The notes beneath the pieces were generated by a model, which had not been told where the DNA came from, searched no databases, and saw nothing but the letters and a program-made list of their open reading frames with translations. Shown piece by piece: positions 1 through 10,106 of a stretch of DNA of 64,000 bases (position 1 is the stretch's first letter; each line of letters opens with the position of its first letter). The stretch comes from Geotrypetes seraphini. Taxonomy: Eukaryota; Chordata; Amphibia; Gymnophiona; Dermophiidae. Made by a program: the position numbers and the translations under genes. Location of the stretch: positions 26,211,241 to 26,275,240 of the forward strand of contig NC_047094.1 in NCBI RefSeq assembly GCF_902459505.1, read 5' to 3'.

Positions 1-359
1 CTGCAGTCGTTCTCTTTTTTTTTCCTCTTTAAATTTCTGTCAGAGCTGAAAATCCAAGTTTGCAAAGATAAGACCTAAACAGTAACAAAGCCTTGATAGC
101 TTTGTTGCTCAAGATAGGATAACTACTGCATAAAAAACTAAAAATGACTTGCCATTAGTTTTCAAAAGGCCAATCACATCAAAGAATGATGCTTGTCTGG
201 GCGGTTGTATCCTTACACACACAAATGCCCATAACATTTACGGACTCTTGTGTATGTGACGTGCATGTCATCTATTCTAGTGTAGAATTAGGAATGGAAT
301 TTTTAAAAATAAAGTAAAATTCATAAATCTCTTTGGGGCACACAGTTTGAGAGACATTG
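1..359 (-). mobile_element. hAT (Charlie-like) deletion derivative, cut by window edge
   Basis: On the minus strand this reads as an inverted, diverged copy of the element at 59517-60150. Both begin with a terminus close to CAGTGTCTGAAACTGTGTG, share an internal stretch with the CTAGAATAGATGACATG signature, and then run into a remnant of a hAT transposase C-terminal region. Here the terminus is at 359 and the other end lies left of the window. It is non-autonomous: only the tail of a transposase is recognisable. Confidence 0.75.
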
Positions 360-396
360 CTCAAGGGGGTGAACGTTTCCAGATGCATTCTCTTTG

Positions 397-531
397 GGCT
401 CCTTTTACTAAGCTGCGCTAGAGGTTTTAGCGCACGAGCTGGCGTTAGTTCTAGCCGTGTAGCGCAGGGTTAGCCGTGCGCTAATTTTCTGTGCGCACTA
501 AAAACGCTAGCGCAGCTTAATAAAAGAGGGG
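397..531. mobile_element. Palindromic MITE (CTTTTACTAAGCTGCGCTAG type)
   Basis: The two ends are imperfect inverted repeats: CCTTTTACTAAGCTGCGCTA on the left and its complement, ending GCGCAGCTTAATAAAAGAGG, on the right. The interior is rich in short GCGC and CTAG motifs. The same family recurs at 1775, 6790, 34804 and 49095. It has no coding capacity. Superfamily not certain. Confidence 0.7.
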
Positions 532-539
532 GTTTGCCC

Positions 540-744
540 AGTGAAAACTGCCTTGTCCTTCAAACATACTGCTCTTCCCCCTTTCATTTGTAAGCTTGAG
601 TCAACAGGGAAAGAGTAGAAGAAAAAAAAGAGAGAGAGAGAGGATAGGGTCGAACCAGAGATCTCCTGGCGCTGTCACTGGCCCTGGGCCTTGCATTAAA
701 GAACATTGTCCTAGTTGATACTACAGGATGGAGAGAGAGCGCAA
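540..744. other. No recognised feature
   Basis: AT-rich sequence with a short GA-rich run near 615-645. I see no coding potential and no repeat family I can name. Confidence 0.4.
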
Positions 745-1372
745 GTAAGAACATAAGAACATAAGCAATGCCTCCGCTGGGTCAGACCCGAGGTCCATCG
801 CGCCCAGCAGCCCGCTCACGCGGTGGCCCAACAGGTCCAGGACCTGCACAGTAATCTTCTATCTCTACCCTTCTATCTATACCCTTCTATCCCCTTTTCC
901 AGCAGGAAATTGTCCAATCCTTTCTTGAACCCCAGTACCGTACTCTGCCCTATTACGCCCTCTGGAAGCGCATTCCAGGTGTCCACCACATGTTGGGTAA
1001 AGAAGAACTTCCTAGCATTCGTTTTGAATTTGTCCCCTTTCAACTTTTCCGAATGCCCTCTTGTTCTTTTATTATTTGAAAGTCTGAAGAATCTGTCCCT
1101 CTCTACTCTCTCTATGCCCTTCATGATCTTGTAAGTCTCTATCATATCCCCTCTAAGTCTCCTCTTCTCCAGGGAAAAGAGACCCAGTTTCTCCAATCTC
1201 TTAGCGTATGAAATGTTTTCCATCCCTTTTATCAGACACGTCGCTCTCCTCTGAACTTTCTCGAGTAACGCCATGTCTTTCTTAAGGTACGAAGACCAAT
1301 CAATATTGGACGCAGTACTCCAGATGCGGACGCACCATTGCCCGATACAACGGCAGGATAACTTCTTTCATT
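745..1372 (-). mobile_element. CR1-like LINE, 5'-truncated 3' part of reverse-transcriptase ORF
   Basis: The minus strand encodes the C-terminal tail of a CR1-type ORF2, with the family signatures LEKVQRRAT, LEKLGLFSLEKRRLRGDMIE, RKFFFTQ and VVDTWNALP, followed by a stop and a 3' end that reads CTTATGTTCTTATGTTC. Close relatives lie at 22500, 44421, 49345 and 50229. The 5' end is lost, as usual for CR1 copies. The open frame is long, which suggests a fairly young copy, but it is not a host gene. Confidence 0.85.
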
Positions 1373-1375
1373 CTG

Positions 1376-1740
1376 GTAATATTTTTTGTGGTCTATGATT
1401 AGAATTTAAAATTTTATTCTGAAATAAGTGGGTAACTAGTGAAATTGCTTTCAAACAAAAAGGGGGGGGGAGTGAGATATGATCATATTTATGTACATTT
1501 CCCAACAATCTAATGGCTGCATTCTGCAATGTTTGAAGGCTCTCAGTATTACTTGTAGAGATGCTAGCATACATCACATTACCATAATCGATATAAGAGA
1601 TCGGTAAAATGTGTAGTAAGACATGCGACACTGCTTCATCCAATAAATATTTTAGTGAATGGAATTGATGTAAAATATTAAATCTCTTTTTTTCTAGTGG
1701 ACACTTATTCACTGAAAGATAGTCTATAAAACCCAAATAT
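1376..1740 (-). mobile_element. L2-like LINE reverse-transcriptase fragment
   Basis: The minus strand carries a peptide with the pattern DYGNVMYA, LQTLQNAAIRLL and YDHIS, which is the thumb/C-terminal signature of L2/Rex/Jockey-group reverse transcriptases (established families use DYCN..LQ.VQNAAARL...YDHI). It abuts the CR1-like piece on its left. A short internal C/G run (1459-1472) looks like a later expansion. Fragmentary. Confidence 0.65.
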
Positions 1741-1774
1741 CAAAAAGCATCCAGAGCGGTTATTGAATATCAAA

Positions 1775-1880
1775 CAGGCACCCCCCTCCCCTTTTATGAA
1801 GCTGCGTTATGCTTTTTTTATTTCTGGCTGCGGCGCTAAAAGCTCTGACACTCATAGACTTCTTATGAACGTCGGAGCTA
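1775..1880. mobile_element. MITE fragment (CCCCTTTTATGAAGCTGCG type)
   Basis: Contains CCCCTTTTATGAAGCTGCG, a G+C-rich GGCTGCGGCGCTAAAAGCTC block and an internal short inverted repeat around ACTCATAGACTTCTTATGA. It resembles one end of the palindromic MITE family at 397; the other end is missing or too diverged. Confidence 0.55.
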
Positions 1881-2029
1881 AAACCTTAGATTGGAATTGT
1901 TCTATTCAAAAATGTAAAACTAGCCTTATTTTTTTTTCCTAAGGCTTTTGAATCTTAAATCCGCCTGTTTTCTTAGGAGTGCATCAGCAAGAGGACTCAT
2001 CCCTGGGATGTTCAAACAGCAGTTTCTAG

Positions 2030-2315
2030 TTTTAAAATTACTTTACGCCTCTCTGTGCCACACCTCTCCTATTTTGAATGTGTTTTCCTTTAAAATTTGA
2101 TATTTTTATTCTTATTTTATTTATATTTGGATTATTTTTTTAAAATTTTAATTGTATTTGTAACTATGACCTAACTGTATTAACAAACTGTACTAGCAAT
2201 TTTACTGAATGTCCGTGTCAAACTGTCCATTGTAACTTCCTGTGTAACTGACCCAACCTTTTGTAACATAATCCGACCTTGAATTGAATAAGTAAAGGTG
2301 GAATAGAAAACCTGA
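2030..2315 (+). mobile_element. Likely LINE 3' end
   Basis: AT-rich sequence ending in a motif close to TAATCCGACCTTGAATTGAA ... GGTGGAATAGAAA. The same tail type (TAATCCGCCTAGAACCGCAA) recurs at about 32893. Such tails are typical of LINE or LINE-mobilised SINE 3' ends. No protein-coding remnant is visible here. Confidence 0.45.
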
Positions 2316-2350
2316 TTAACATGACATAATATTAAGTAAACTGCCTAGAT

Positions 2351-2526
2351 CAGGGGTGGGCAACGAGGGCCAGAATCCAGTCGGGTTTTTAGGATTTCCC
2401 CAATGAATATGCATTGAGATCCATTTGCATACAATGGGAGGCAGTGCATGCAAATAGATCGCATGAATATTCATTGGGGAAATCCTGAAAACCCGACTGG
2501 ATTCCAACCCTTGTTGCCCATCCCTG
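2351..2526. mobile_element. hAT-like fold-back MITE, about 176 bp, with TSD GCCTAGAT
   Basis: Begins CAGGGGTGGGCAACGAGGGC and ends with the complement (GTTGCCCATCCCTG). The two halves pair along nearly their whole length, centred on CCAATGAATATGCAT motifs. The 8-bp repeat GCCTAGAT flanks it on both sides (2343-2350 and 2527-2534). Same family as 15190, 15494, 15677, 34351 and the half copy at 48504. Confidence 0.85.
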
Positions 2527-2537
2527 GCCTAGATCGA

Positions 2538-2590
2538 TAGTAACATAGTAGATGATGGCAGATAAAGACCCGAATGATCCATCCATTGAT
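2538..2590 (-). mobile_element. CR1-like LINE 3'-end scrap
   Basis: Contains ACATAGTAGATGATGGCAGA followed by TAAAGACCCGAATGATCCATC, matching the type of CR1 3' end seen at 50236 (ACATAGAAAATGATGGCAGA). Too short to say more. Confidence 0.5.
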
Positions 2591-2639
2591 AGTTTCTAAT
2601 AGACAGTATTATCAAATAAACATGAAACGTGAAACTAGG

Positions 2640-2696
2640 GTGTCCTTTTCCTAAGGCGCGCTAGCTGTTTTAGCGCGTCTTAAGAAAAGGACCCCT
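2640..2696. repeat. Short palindromic MITE remnant
   Basis: GTCCTTTTCCTAAGGCGCGC pairs with GCGTCTTAAGAAAAGGAC around a CTAGCTG centre. It is the same GTCCTTTT...AAAAGGAC terminal type as the element at 31650. Confidence 0.6.
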
Positions 2697-2801
2697 AAAC
2701 GAGGCAAGTGGATTTTCTCTTCAGTGAATGCTTAAACAATGAAAAGCAAGAAAACTCCACATGACTCTTCCATATATGTATTGAAAGATTCTAGTACCCA
2801 C

Positions 2802-3533
2802 CTGAGGGCAAATGAAGCCAGCACCATACATGATGCTTCTGAAAAAGGAGGGCAGAGCTTCCTTAGGGATAAGATTGTCTGCAAAAATCATCATGAAATT
2901 ACTGTAGAAGGTCAGAAGAAAGATTTGAAAGAAGTTCATGGTGACAAACAGCACAAAGTTTCTCTGCGTCAGGATCTGTTTGGTCAGGGAAAACACAGAG
3001 GCCCAGGAAGAAGCACCTTCATTTTCATAACCACCAAGCTCCGACAGCTTTTCTCTCTGGTCGTACTGGCTGGTGCTGTACACCCCGGTGTAAGACATGC
3101 AGGCAGTGGCTAGCACAGCAAGGAAAACGGTAAAAGTCTGAAAGGCTACAAGGTTTTCCATATTATTTGAGAGCAGACTGCAGAACAGGATGCTGGTTGA
3201 ACCAATTAAGGATGCCACCTGGTTATATCTAATAAGCTGAAGTCGGTTTTCGTGTTTTGTGGAAATCTCTGCAAACAGTGCGCACTGCGCTAGCAGCACA
3301 AACGTAAGCATGCCATCAAAGGCGCACAACGCCACAATAAGATGGAGGCCACTCAGCCAGTCACCTTCCTGATACTGTTTCCAAGGAAACCACGGAATCA
3401 GAAAAGCCAGTGCATAAAAGGGAGCACCATACAGGATGGAATATCGCCGTTTAGAGCAGCACTGAACTCGGGAGTTGTCTTGAATGTATCCGAAGAGAGG
3501 GTCGTTAACGGCATTCCAGATCATGTAAACTAT
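2802..3533 (-). CDS. MFSD13B: MFSD13B, large internal coding exon (residues about 51-294)
   Basis: A 732-base, phase-0 exon of 244 codons on the minus strand. The acceptor is a pyrimidine tract ending CTTTCCTCAG before ATAGTT (first base 3533); the donor is CCTCAG|GTGGGT (last exon base 2802). It encodes the MFS-like motif NDPLFGYIQD right after the first loop, then hydrophobic segments (ILYGAPFYALAFLIPWF; HLIVALCAFDGMLTFVLL; QVASLIGSTSILFCSLL; FTVFLAVLATACMSYTGVY; FVLFVTMNFFQIFLLTF). Layout and motifs match the TMEM180/MFSD13 family of multi-pass membrane proteins; family members are about 500 aa, so some 200 C-terminal residues lie left of the window. The B paralogue is chosen over MFSD13A because CDR2 and POLR3E follow. 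Transport substrate is not known. No stop or frameshift is seen. Confidence 0.85.
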
Positions 3534-3757
3534 CTGAGGAAAGACCAAAATGTTCCATTAGATCAAGAAACAATAAGCCTGAATAAACACAGGGCAATGC
3601 TCCAGTCTGGAAACTTCAGCTACTAACAAAACAAAATTGGAAAATGTGTTATCCAGGGGAAATAAACAAAGCAGTACAAAGCAAGAGAACAGATTAACCA
3701 CTATCAAATAGATCCACAAAAAAGGTTTGCTATACGATATTACCCGTTTACCTTTAA

Positions 3758-3807
3758 CTACCCTGAGGAAGTCGCATGTGTGCGGCGAAATGGGTCCCCA
3801 TTGGTTG
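3758..3807 (+). ncRNA. Hammerhead-ribozyme-like fold (sequence-level only)
   Basis: CTGAGGA (3763-3769) and GAA (3787-3789) match the hammerhead core CUGANGA...GAA. Between them, GTCGCA (3771-3776) pairs with TGCGGC (3781-3786) around TGTG as stem II. ATGG (3790-3793) pairs with CCAT (3798-3801) as stem III, then T3802 would be the cleavage position. CTACC (3758-3762) pairs with GGTTG (3803-3807), with one mismatch, as stem I. One extra A (3770) separates core and stem II, which is not canonical. Activity is unproven; such motifs are known in Penelope-like retroelements and retrozymes. See also 19767. Confidence 0.35.
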
Positions 3808-3849
3808 GGATATACGGGGCTTAACGGCTTGATGATCTTGCCGCTATAT

Positions 3850-4530
3850 GTTGCATCATGTTGGAAAGATAAGTGCCAATTTTAGGCCTGTTCATGATGT
3901 TCCAGTCTTGCAATTTTGCACAGCCTATCTGTATTAATAAGCTAGATTTGCACTAGCCACTTTAGAAAATGTTTGCACTTTAGGCTTTTTTGCACAGTAT
4001 TGAAAAATATTAATACTCCTCTGAAAAAATATTTAAAACTAGTTTAGAGTGGTAGTATTTGATAAAAAAATATTTTTAATGAGAATTAAGTCTTTAATAA
4101 TGAAAAATGAAGGTTTTTTGATCAATGAAAGAAACCACTTGCCACAATTCCCTTTGGGACAATAACATTATTATCCTGGGAGTGGCAACTCTGAGATCTT
4201 TTCCTTCACTCATAAATAGTACCATTGGAATCAATGGTTTATTGTTTTCAGTAGATTAACCTTTTTTGTGGAAATAAACAAAGCGCCATCACAGCCAAAG
4301 AAATTCAAAGAGAGTCAGTTCATCCATGAACATGCATGCCAATTTTCATTCTTGACAGTCAAACTCACTTGGCATTAGCACAGTTGAGTCAGGAAGTAAC
4401 GTGATACAGTTTCAAAAGCACAAAAAAGGTCCATTTTATGCATGGGACCCATAGGGGTGAGAGAACAAATGTAACCATTTTAAGGATTCATTGTTTTGGC
4501 TACTAATTCTATCATTTTGGTTTTTTTAGA
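3850..4530. other. MFSD13B intron, no recognised repeat
   Basis: AT-rich intronic sequence between the two MFSD13B coding exons. I see no open frame with family motifs, and no terminal repeats. Confidence 0.4.
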
Positions 4531-4537
4531 CCAGTTT

Positions 4538-4705
4538 TTCTCAAGTTGGTCCTGGAATACCCCTTGCCAGTCAGGTTTTCAGGATATCCACAATGAACAT
4601 GCATAAAAGATTACCATTGATATATTGTGGAGGCAGTGTATGCAAAACAATCTCTGTGGATATCCTGAAAACCAGGCTGGCAAGGTACTGGCCAGGTACT
4701 AGTGA
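4538..4705. mobile_element. Diverged fold-back MITE
   Basis: The left arm contains GTCAGGTTTTCAGGATATCC and the right arm its complement, ending GGATATCCTGAAAACCAGGC, around a centre with AATGAACATGCATAAA. It is related to the CAGGGGTGGGCAA fold-back family (2351) but carries GATATCC in place of GATTTCC, so it is a separate subfamily. Confidence 0.6.
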
Positions 4706-4800
4706 TCTGGACTGGCCATCTTGAGAACGGGCTTCTGGGTTTGATGGACCATTGGTCTGACCCAGTAAGGCTATTCTTATGTTCTTAAGGGGGTACTCCA
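4706..4800 (+). mobile_element. CR1-like LINE 3'-end scrap
   Basis: TTGATGGACCATTGGTCTGA followed by CCCAGTAAGGC and TATTCTTATGTTCTTA is the 3'-terminal signature of the CR1-like family in plus orientation. Confidence 0.65.
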
Positions 4801-5029
4801 GAACCTACTTGGGAAACAATGCTTTAGACAATATAACCAAAGTACCATACCTTGACTGACATTTTAGTTATCCAAAACTGTCCCCATCCAATTACAACCC
4901 TCAAGGGTAGAGCTTCAAGCTGGTACGGTTTTCAGGCAGTTTGTAACGCAGGTGCATGCATCTGATTTATGTACGCAGTGTTTGAACTGCATGCAAACCT
5001 CTCTCATGCATATTCATTATACTCTTCCA

Positions 5030-5216
5030 GAGTCTGTCGTGGGGGAAAACACCCTCCAGGGATTCAAGACAAAGTTAGACAAGTTCCTGCTGAACCAGAA
5101 CGTACGCAGGTAGGGCTAGTATCAGTTAGGGCACTGGTCTTTGACCAAGGACCGCCGCGTGAGCAGACTGCTGGGCATGATGGACCACTGGTCTGACCCA
5201 ACAGTTGCAATTCTTA
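5030..5216 (+). mobile_element. CR1-like LINE 3' fragment
   Basis: Reads GGGATTCAAGACAAAGTTAGACAAGTTCCT, translating to a piece of the CR1 ORF2 tail (FKTKLDKFLLNQ type), then the conserved non-coding end with CCGCGTGAGCAGACTGCTGG and GATGGACCACTGGTCTGACC. Ends at TTCTTATT. 5'-truncated. Confidence 0.7.
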
Positions 5217-5660
5217 TTAAGGGTATTCTCTGCTGGATGCTCCAACCCAATCACTAAGCCTCTCCCAGAGGAAATTTTCTGATTGCTCAATACTGAATGG
5301 GTGGCGGCCCCAGTTATTCAGTGTCAGGTGTTATCCAGGAAATTATATGGATATGGCCAATATTCAGTGCCTTCGGAAATTAGAATTCGTCAATCAAACT
5401 TATTTTTATAGGTCTTTTTTATGATTAAACAAATATGCTTCTGCTTTTATCCCCTCCACATTGTTTGACCCTTCAATGTCATCTTTCTCAAAAATTTTGG
5501 AGTTCCACCCCCTTTCCCCATTGTTTTCTGTAAGTCTGTCTATTTTTTTTGTTAATATATGTGTGAAATGTTCTTATTACCCCTTTTTATATTTGTAATT
5601 CACTTTGAAACTATGTTATAAGCATTTGCATCAAATTTTAATAAACATGAAACATAATCG
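5217..5660 (+). mobile_element. Possible L2-like LINE 3' end plus unassigned sequence
   Basis: The stretch ends TTTGTAATTCACTTTGAAAC ... AATTTTAATAAACATGAAAC, which looks like a LINE 3' terminus. The part before 5400 shows no recognised feature. Weak call. Confidence 0.3.
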
Positions 5661-5912
5661 TGCATGCTCAGTTAGCTATATGGGCACTGCCAGGGCCTGC
5701 ACAACTCCTGCGAATGCCATGGAGGTCAGAGACGATATTCAGTAGTGGCATCTGCCCAGAATTTTTTTACATGTGTCTTTTGTCAATAAGCTGCCTGAAT
5801 ATAAGATATTTCTACTTTAACACGATTATTTACAACATTGTTTTAGTATACTGGAGGACAAATAAGAGAGGTGAGAGGAAAACAAATCACAAGAAAATAA
5901 AATAAACCTCAC

Positions 5913-6062
5913 CTGTGCTTGATGAAATGCCCCTTCTGAAATTTTGTATCGACTTAGGAAAAGTTTAACATAGTAGAAGTTAAAGACACTGTTCATCATT
6001 CCAGCTCCTAGCGTGGTAGTGCAGTACGCCAGCGCATTCTGATGGATGACGGAGAACTTCAT
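5913..6062 (-). CDS. MFSD13B: MFSD13B, first coding exon (residues 1-50)
   Basis: The start ATG is at 6062-6060. The exon reads MKFSVIHQNALAYCTTTLGA and continues with GMMNSVFNFYYVKLFLSRYK and ISEGAFHQAQ, ending at donor CAG|GTGAGG (last base 5913), phase 0, and joins in frame to the 2802-3533 exon. It covers the first transmembrane helix and the YYVKLFLSRYKI segment, which matches YYVDTFVSVYKI of human MFSD13A (family knowledge). A likely acceptor, TTTTTTAACTAG, ends at 6095, giving about 32 bases of 5' UTR in this exon, so at least one non-coding exon lies further right, perhaps near the CDR2 promoter. Multi-pass membrane protein; the function is poorly known. Confidence 0.85.
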
Positions 6063-6164
6063 TCTTCAAATTCAGAACAATCCACTTCCTCTTCCTAGTT
6101 AAAAAATCAAAGAATGAAAATATTTACAAACAGCCAATTCCTAAGGGCTAGATATCCGGATAAG

Positions 6165-6338
6165 CACGGGACCCGTTTCACTAACTGGCAAGGGTTCTTA
6201 GGAAACTTTATTTATACGTCCGTCCTCATTTTGGAGCTAGATATTTTTGCTGCTAAAATGAGGAAGGACGTATAAATAAAGTGTCCTGAGAACCCCTCAT
6301 AAAGCCACTTAGTGGCAAAACGGGTCCCATCAGGGCTG
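6165..6338. mobile_element. Long palindromic MITE (GGGACCCGTTTC type)
   Basis: Left arm GGGACCCGTTTCAC ... TTTATTTATACGTCCGTCCT; right arm AGGAAGGACGTATAAATAAA ... AAAACGGGTCCC. The arms are about 80 bases each and nearly complementary, so an RNA copy would form a long hairpin. It lies upstream of MFSD13B coding exon 1, probably in a 5' intron. Confidence 0.7.
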
Positions 6339-6535
6339 GCTAGAAACTCTGCATGCTAAAGTTACGGTAAGTGATAATTTCTTACTATTAAAAAATTAAA
6401 AAGTGGAACATAAAAAGAATACTGTACTAGCTACAGTGAGATTTGAGTTGAGCATTAGGGAGGAGGTGGAAATAAGGGTCAATGATTGAGACTCTGAACC
6501 AATCAGTCTTGATATTACACATTGATGTCCTAAAT

Positions 6536-7224
6536 CAGTGTTCTTCAACCGCCGGTCCGTGGACTGGTGCCAGGCTGGCACGTCCATCAGGCAGAAGACA
6601 ATGTTCTTGCCGCCGGTCCACAGTGCAATCAGCTTGGCATCTTCGGGTCGGCTCCCTGGGTGCTGCAGTGCACAAAACCATGGGAAAAGGCTCCTATGCG
6701 TGGCCTGCACCTGAACCGGAAGCCTTCTCTCCGATGTCGCAACGTCAGAGGGAAGGCTTCCAGATGAGGCACGGGAGGCACGCGAGCCGCTACCGCCTCC
6801 TTTTGAGCAGGCGGTAGTTTTTCAGCTAGCGCGGGGGTTTGTGCGTGATAAAAAGTCGCGTGCAATAAAGCCGCTAATGCAGCTTCGTAAAAGGAGCCCT
6901 CAGTTTTTGGTCCTGCATTTGCATGAGATTATCTGTTTTCTGGTAGGAATGAATGTTTAAAAGCATCCAGTGTGCTTTGTGTATTTTAATTTTGTGGTTA
7001 ACCATTAAGTGTTGTTAATACGATTATATTGTGTGTGTGTATATAAGAAAAATGAATGGAAAAAGTTGTGTTATAATTTGTACTATTATGGGGGCAGGGT
7101 TTGGGGTAGAGATTGGGTGAAGATGGGCACAACTTCAAATGCTGGTCCGTGGACCAGTGCCAGTCCACAAAATAATTATTTTATTTCCGCCGGTCCATAG
7201 GTGTCAAAAGGTTGAAGAACACTG
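6536..7224. mobile_element. hAT-like element with TSD TCCTAAAT; contains older MITE piece
   Basis: Starts CAGTGTTCTTCAACCGCCGG and ends with the complement (AGGTTGAAGAACACTG). The 8-bp repeat TCCTAAAT is at 6528-6535 and 7225-7232. It is non-autonomous with no transposase remnant. About 6790-6905 matches the GCGCTAG/TAAAAGGAGCC palindromic MITE family, so it may be a nested insertion or a captured piece. Related element: 35943-36416. Confidence 0.85.
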
Positions 7225-7232
7225 TCCTAAAT

Positions 7233-8120
7233 CAGGCGGGTTTCTGAGACCCTATATTCTCCTTCCTTATATCAGACATTCTATGGTGGGATTTTTTTTG
7301 TACCTGTGAATGGTTTCCAGTCAATCCCATTTACCATCTTCCCTGTCATATCAGGGATTTTATGTTCCTTGTTCTTTCTCACATTATAAATTTGAGAATG
7401 TTTCCATGCTGGGCATTGCAAAAGTGGATGGACTTAGTCCAATAGTGGACTTTTATGGACTAAGGTTTGATGCTGTAAGTGGCAGGGATACCCCACTGCA
7501 GACAGGAGCCACCATGTCAGGTCAGAAAACCCCAAAAGACAGTAAGGCTCTCACTGGGTTGGTTAGTGCTAGGGGTGGTTCTCTTGCTGCATAGCAGGGA
7601 CCCCCCCCCCCCCCCAATCTCTCGTGGTTTTTACTGACTTTTTGTCAGTTGCTTCTTTTCTGTCATTGATAGGTTCATTCTACAAAAAAAAAAATAAAAA
7701 AATTAATTATACTTTTTTCTTTACCGTTGTCGGTTTGGCCTAGCGGGGCCTTATGGATCGCCATTTTGTTTTCTCCCCTCTGCATGGCTCTTGTCCCAGG
7801 CTGGTTTTTCTTGCCCATTTTATCTCCACGTGGTTGTTTTGTTGTGGAACTTGTCTTCTCCGATATCCTTCTGTTATTTTAGCAATCTCGGGACCTCGGC
7901 CTTGCCGGTTTTTTCTTCCCTTGCTTTTTTCCTCTTCAGCGCATTTTCATGTGTATTCTCCAGAAGCAGTTTCCCGTCGATGCCGCCAGGAATCCGGCAC
8001 CAGTCAACACCAGTGATCTGGTACCAGGAATCCGGCACCAGGCGACGCCAGTGTTCCGGTACCCAGTGTTCTTCCGGCTGTAGAGATGACAGTAGCCCTG
8101 CTGCTTTCCATGGTTAGTCT
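7233..8120. other. No recognised feature
   Basis: Mixed sequence with a poly-C run (7600-7614) and A/T runs near 7682-7715. Short open frames on the plus strand have no family motif. It contains a doubled phrase (CAGGAATCCGGCACCAG near 7988 and 8027) that looks like a local duplication. Confidence 0.35.
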
Positions 8121-8229
8121 TAACATTTATTGATTGTTGTTGACTCAGGTAAAGTGTTTATTTTGCTGTAAGTTTTTGCCATCATAAGACATGTACTGGT
8201 TAATTCTTCTTTATGTTTCTGAATAAACT

Positions 8230-8692
8230 CCATTTTTGTATAAACTCCTTCATAGTGATTAATAAATATGCACCACTTTAAAACCCTTACCTAACATTGC
8301 CCCCTAGATGTCTCTGCAAAGAGAACCAAACTATTTCAAAATTCAGTCCCCCTGGGGGCCTGAATCTAGAAATAGATCAATTCTTTTTGCAGGGACATCT
8401 AGGAGCTCAATCGGTTCTTTCTGCAGTGATGTTTAGTAACCTGACTGGTAAACAGGCATCAAAACATGGAGGCTCATTTTCAAAGCACCTAGACACACAA
8501 AATACCACAGGTTTCTGTGGTACTTTGTGTGTCTAAGTACTTTGAAAATGAGCCCCATAGCATCTATATTACAGTGCCATTTTGGAAATGAATATGCAGC
8601 AGAAGCTATGATGAAAAAATTTAGATAAGGGGTTTAAAAGTAGAGCATCTTTGCTAATCACTATGAAGCAGTTTACATAGAAATGGGGTTAT
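8230..8692. mobile_element. Fold-back element with nested palindrome
   Basis: The left segment CTTCATAGTGATTAATAAATATG ... CACTTTAAAACCC is complementary to the right segment GGGTTTAAAAGTAGAGCATC ... TAATCACTATGAAG. Inside the left half a smaller fold-back (CTAGATGTCTCTGCA ... TGCAGGGACATCTAG) is visible, and the 8469-8556 palindrome sits between the arms. Not assigned to a superfamily; no target duplication was identified. Confidence 0.55.
8469..8556. mobile_element. Near-perfect 88-bp palindromic MITE
   Basis: GGCTCATTTTCAAAGCACCT pairs with AGTACTTTGAAAATGAGCC, and the hairpin closes around CCACAGGTTTCTGTGG. A second copy lies at 61969-62058 within a POLR3E intron. Non-coding. Confidence 0.8.
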
Positions 8693-8699
8693 AGCATAG

Positions 8700-9865
8700 T
8701 GATTTTTTTTTAAACTAGGCACATGGTCCTGATAGCATGAAGATAAGTCAATGAATACAATAGCATATTAGTTTAATTGAATTAAGAAAAAATAAGCACA
8801 AATCATAGGACAGGAAGAGACCAATAGAGCTGTGCAAACTACAAGGATGAGCTCCCTGTGTGAAACGAGTTGCAATAGAGGTCTCAAATATAAATGGTTC
8901 AGGTGGAGATGGGTTAGATTCCTTTGAGGATAAGTGGAAATTTCTGTCCCTGTGAAACTCTGTTCTACAGTTAATCAAACCCCCCCCCCAATTATGTCAG
9001 TCTACTGGCCAGAACCAATTATCATTGCGAGGCAGTCAAATACTTTATTCTTCTACTTAGACCACTTGGCAGGGCCAAGTGCTTGCAAGTGGATTGGAGC
9101 TGAGAGTGAAAGTGTATGGGGAAGAGGAGAGGGAAGGCAAGCAAGAGTGTGGAGGTGGGAGAGAGTTTGGAGAGACCAGAAAACAAAATAGACTGTGGGG
9201 AGAAGGGTCAGTGAGCAAAGAGCAATTGCACCAAGGAGTGATACAGAGATATGACACTTTCTGTTTTATAACATAGGCAGCCATGACTCTTGACTGCAAA
9301 CTTCCCTAAGATTTAATGCATCCTAAACGTGAAGAATGAACTTTAATGAAGTCAATAGTTCTTACTAGCAGGGTTATTAATACTCATAGCACAATATTTC
9401 TATAACCTAACGCTTATATTCGTATATCTTAACAAGAGCATCTAATTACCTCTCATTCCATCTCCACCCGTATCTGCAGGAGTCAATGCTATTATTTACA
9501 TCCTCCCAACTCTGTTTCCTTCCAAACCAAACATCCTTCTGTGGTGGTTTTTTGGCTGATATTCACTATTCAAACAATGAATGCTCCAAACCTAAATCTA
9601 GTGTTCCAGCTGCCTCTCTGGCCATTCCAAACCTCATTCTGAAGTCACCAGAGATTTTCACTACATTCCTGTGAAAATCCCATGGCAACTTCTTCCATAC
9701 CCAAGGGACTCCCCCACTCCCATGAAGCTCTCTACTGTAAGAGGTTCCAACCTCCTCCTTCTGCTTTAGTTTCTATATTATTGCTTGTCTAATGCTCAAC
9801 CTACATGAAAAAAGAGACAGAGGATAAGAGGGGATGTGATTTGCAAGATCTAGTGATCCTGAATG
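8700..9865. other. No recognised feature
   Basis: Probably the 5' region or first intron of MFSD13B on the minus strand. There is a GA-rich patch at 9085-9200. I found no exon with clear splice sites and protein motif, and no repeat family I can name. Confidence 0.35.
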
Positions 9866-9873
9866 CTCTATGC

Positions 9874-10098
9874 CAGGGGTGTCCAACCTTTTGGCTTCCC
9901 TGGGCCACATTGGCTGAAAAAAATGTTTCTGGGGCCGCACAAACACGCAAATGCTGCAGCAAGACAGAGGAGGGAGCCGGCAAGATGGTAAACATCCGGG
10001 GGCAGCAGAGGAAAACACTGTATTGCCCTTGACCGGGACCGCACAAAATACTTCATGGGGCCGCATGCGGCCCTTGGGCCGCAGGTTGGACACCCCTG
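9874..10098. mobile_element. hAT-Charlie-like MITE with TSD CTCTATGC
   Basis: Begins CAGGGGTGTCCAACCTTTTG and ends CAGGTTGGACACCCCTG, an intact Charlie-type terminal repeat. The 8-bp target duplication CTCTATGC is exact (9866-9873 and 10099-10106). At 225 bp with no coding remnant, it is non-autonomous. GGGCCGCA motifs are repeated in the interior. Confidence 0.9.
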
Positions 10099-10106
10099 CT
10101 CTATGC

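Noticed and set aside
873-1274. 133-codon frame that could be taken for a host gene
   Set aside because: It is the C-terminal tail of a CR1-like ORF2 and has at least four relatives in this window.
3342-3626. Plus-strand frames across the MFSD13B exon
   Set aside because: Antisense shadow; the minus strand has matching splice sites and transporter motifs.
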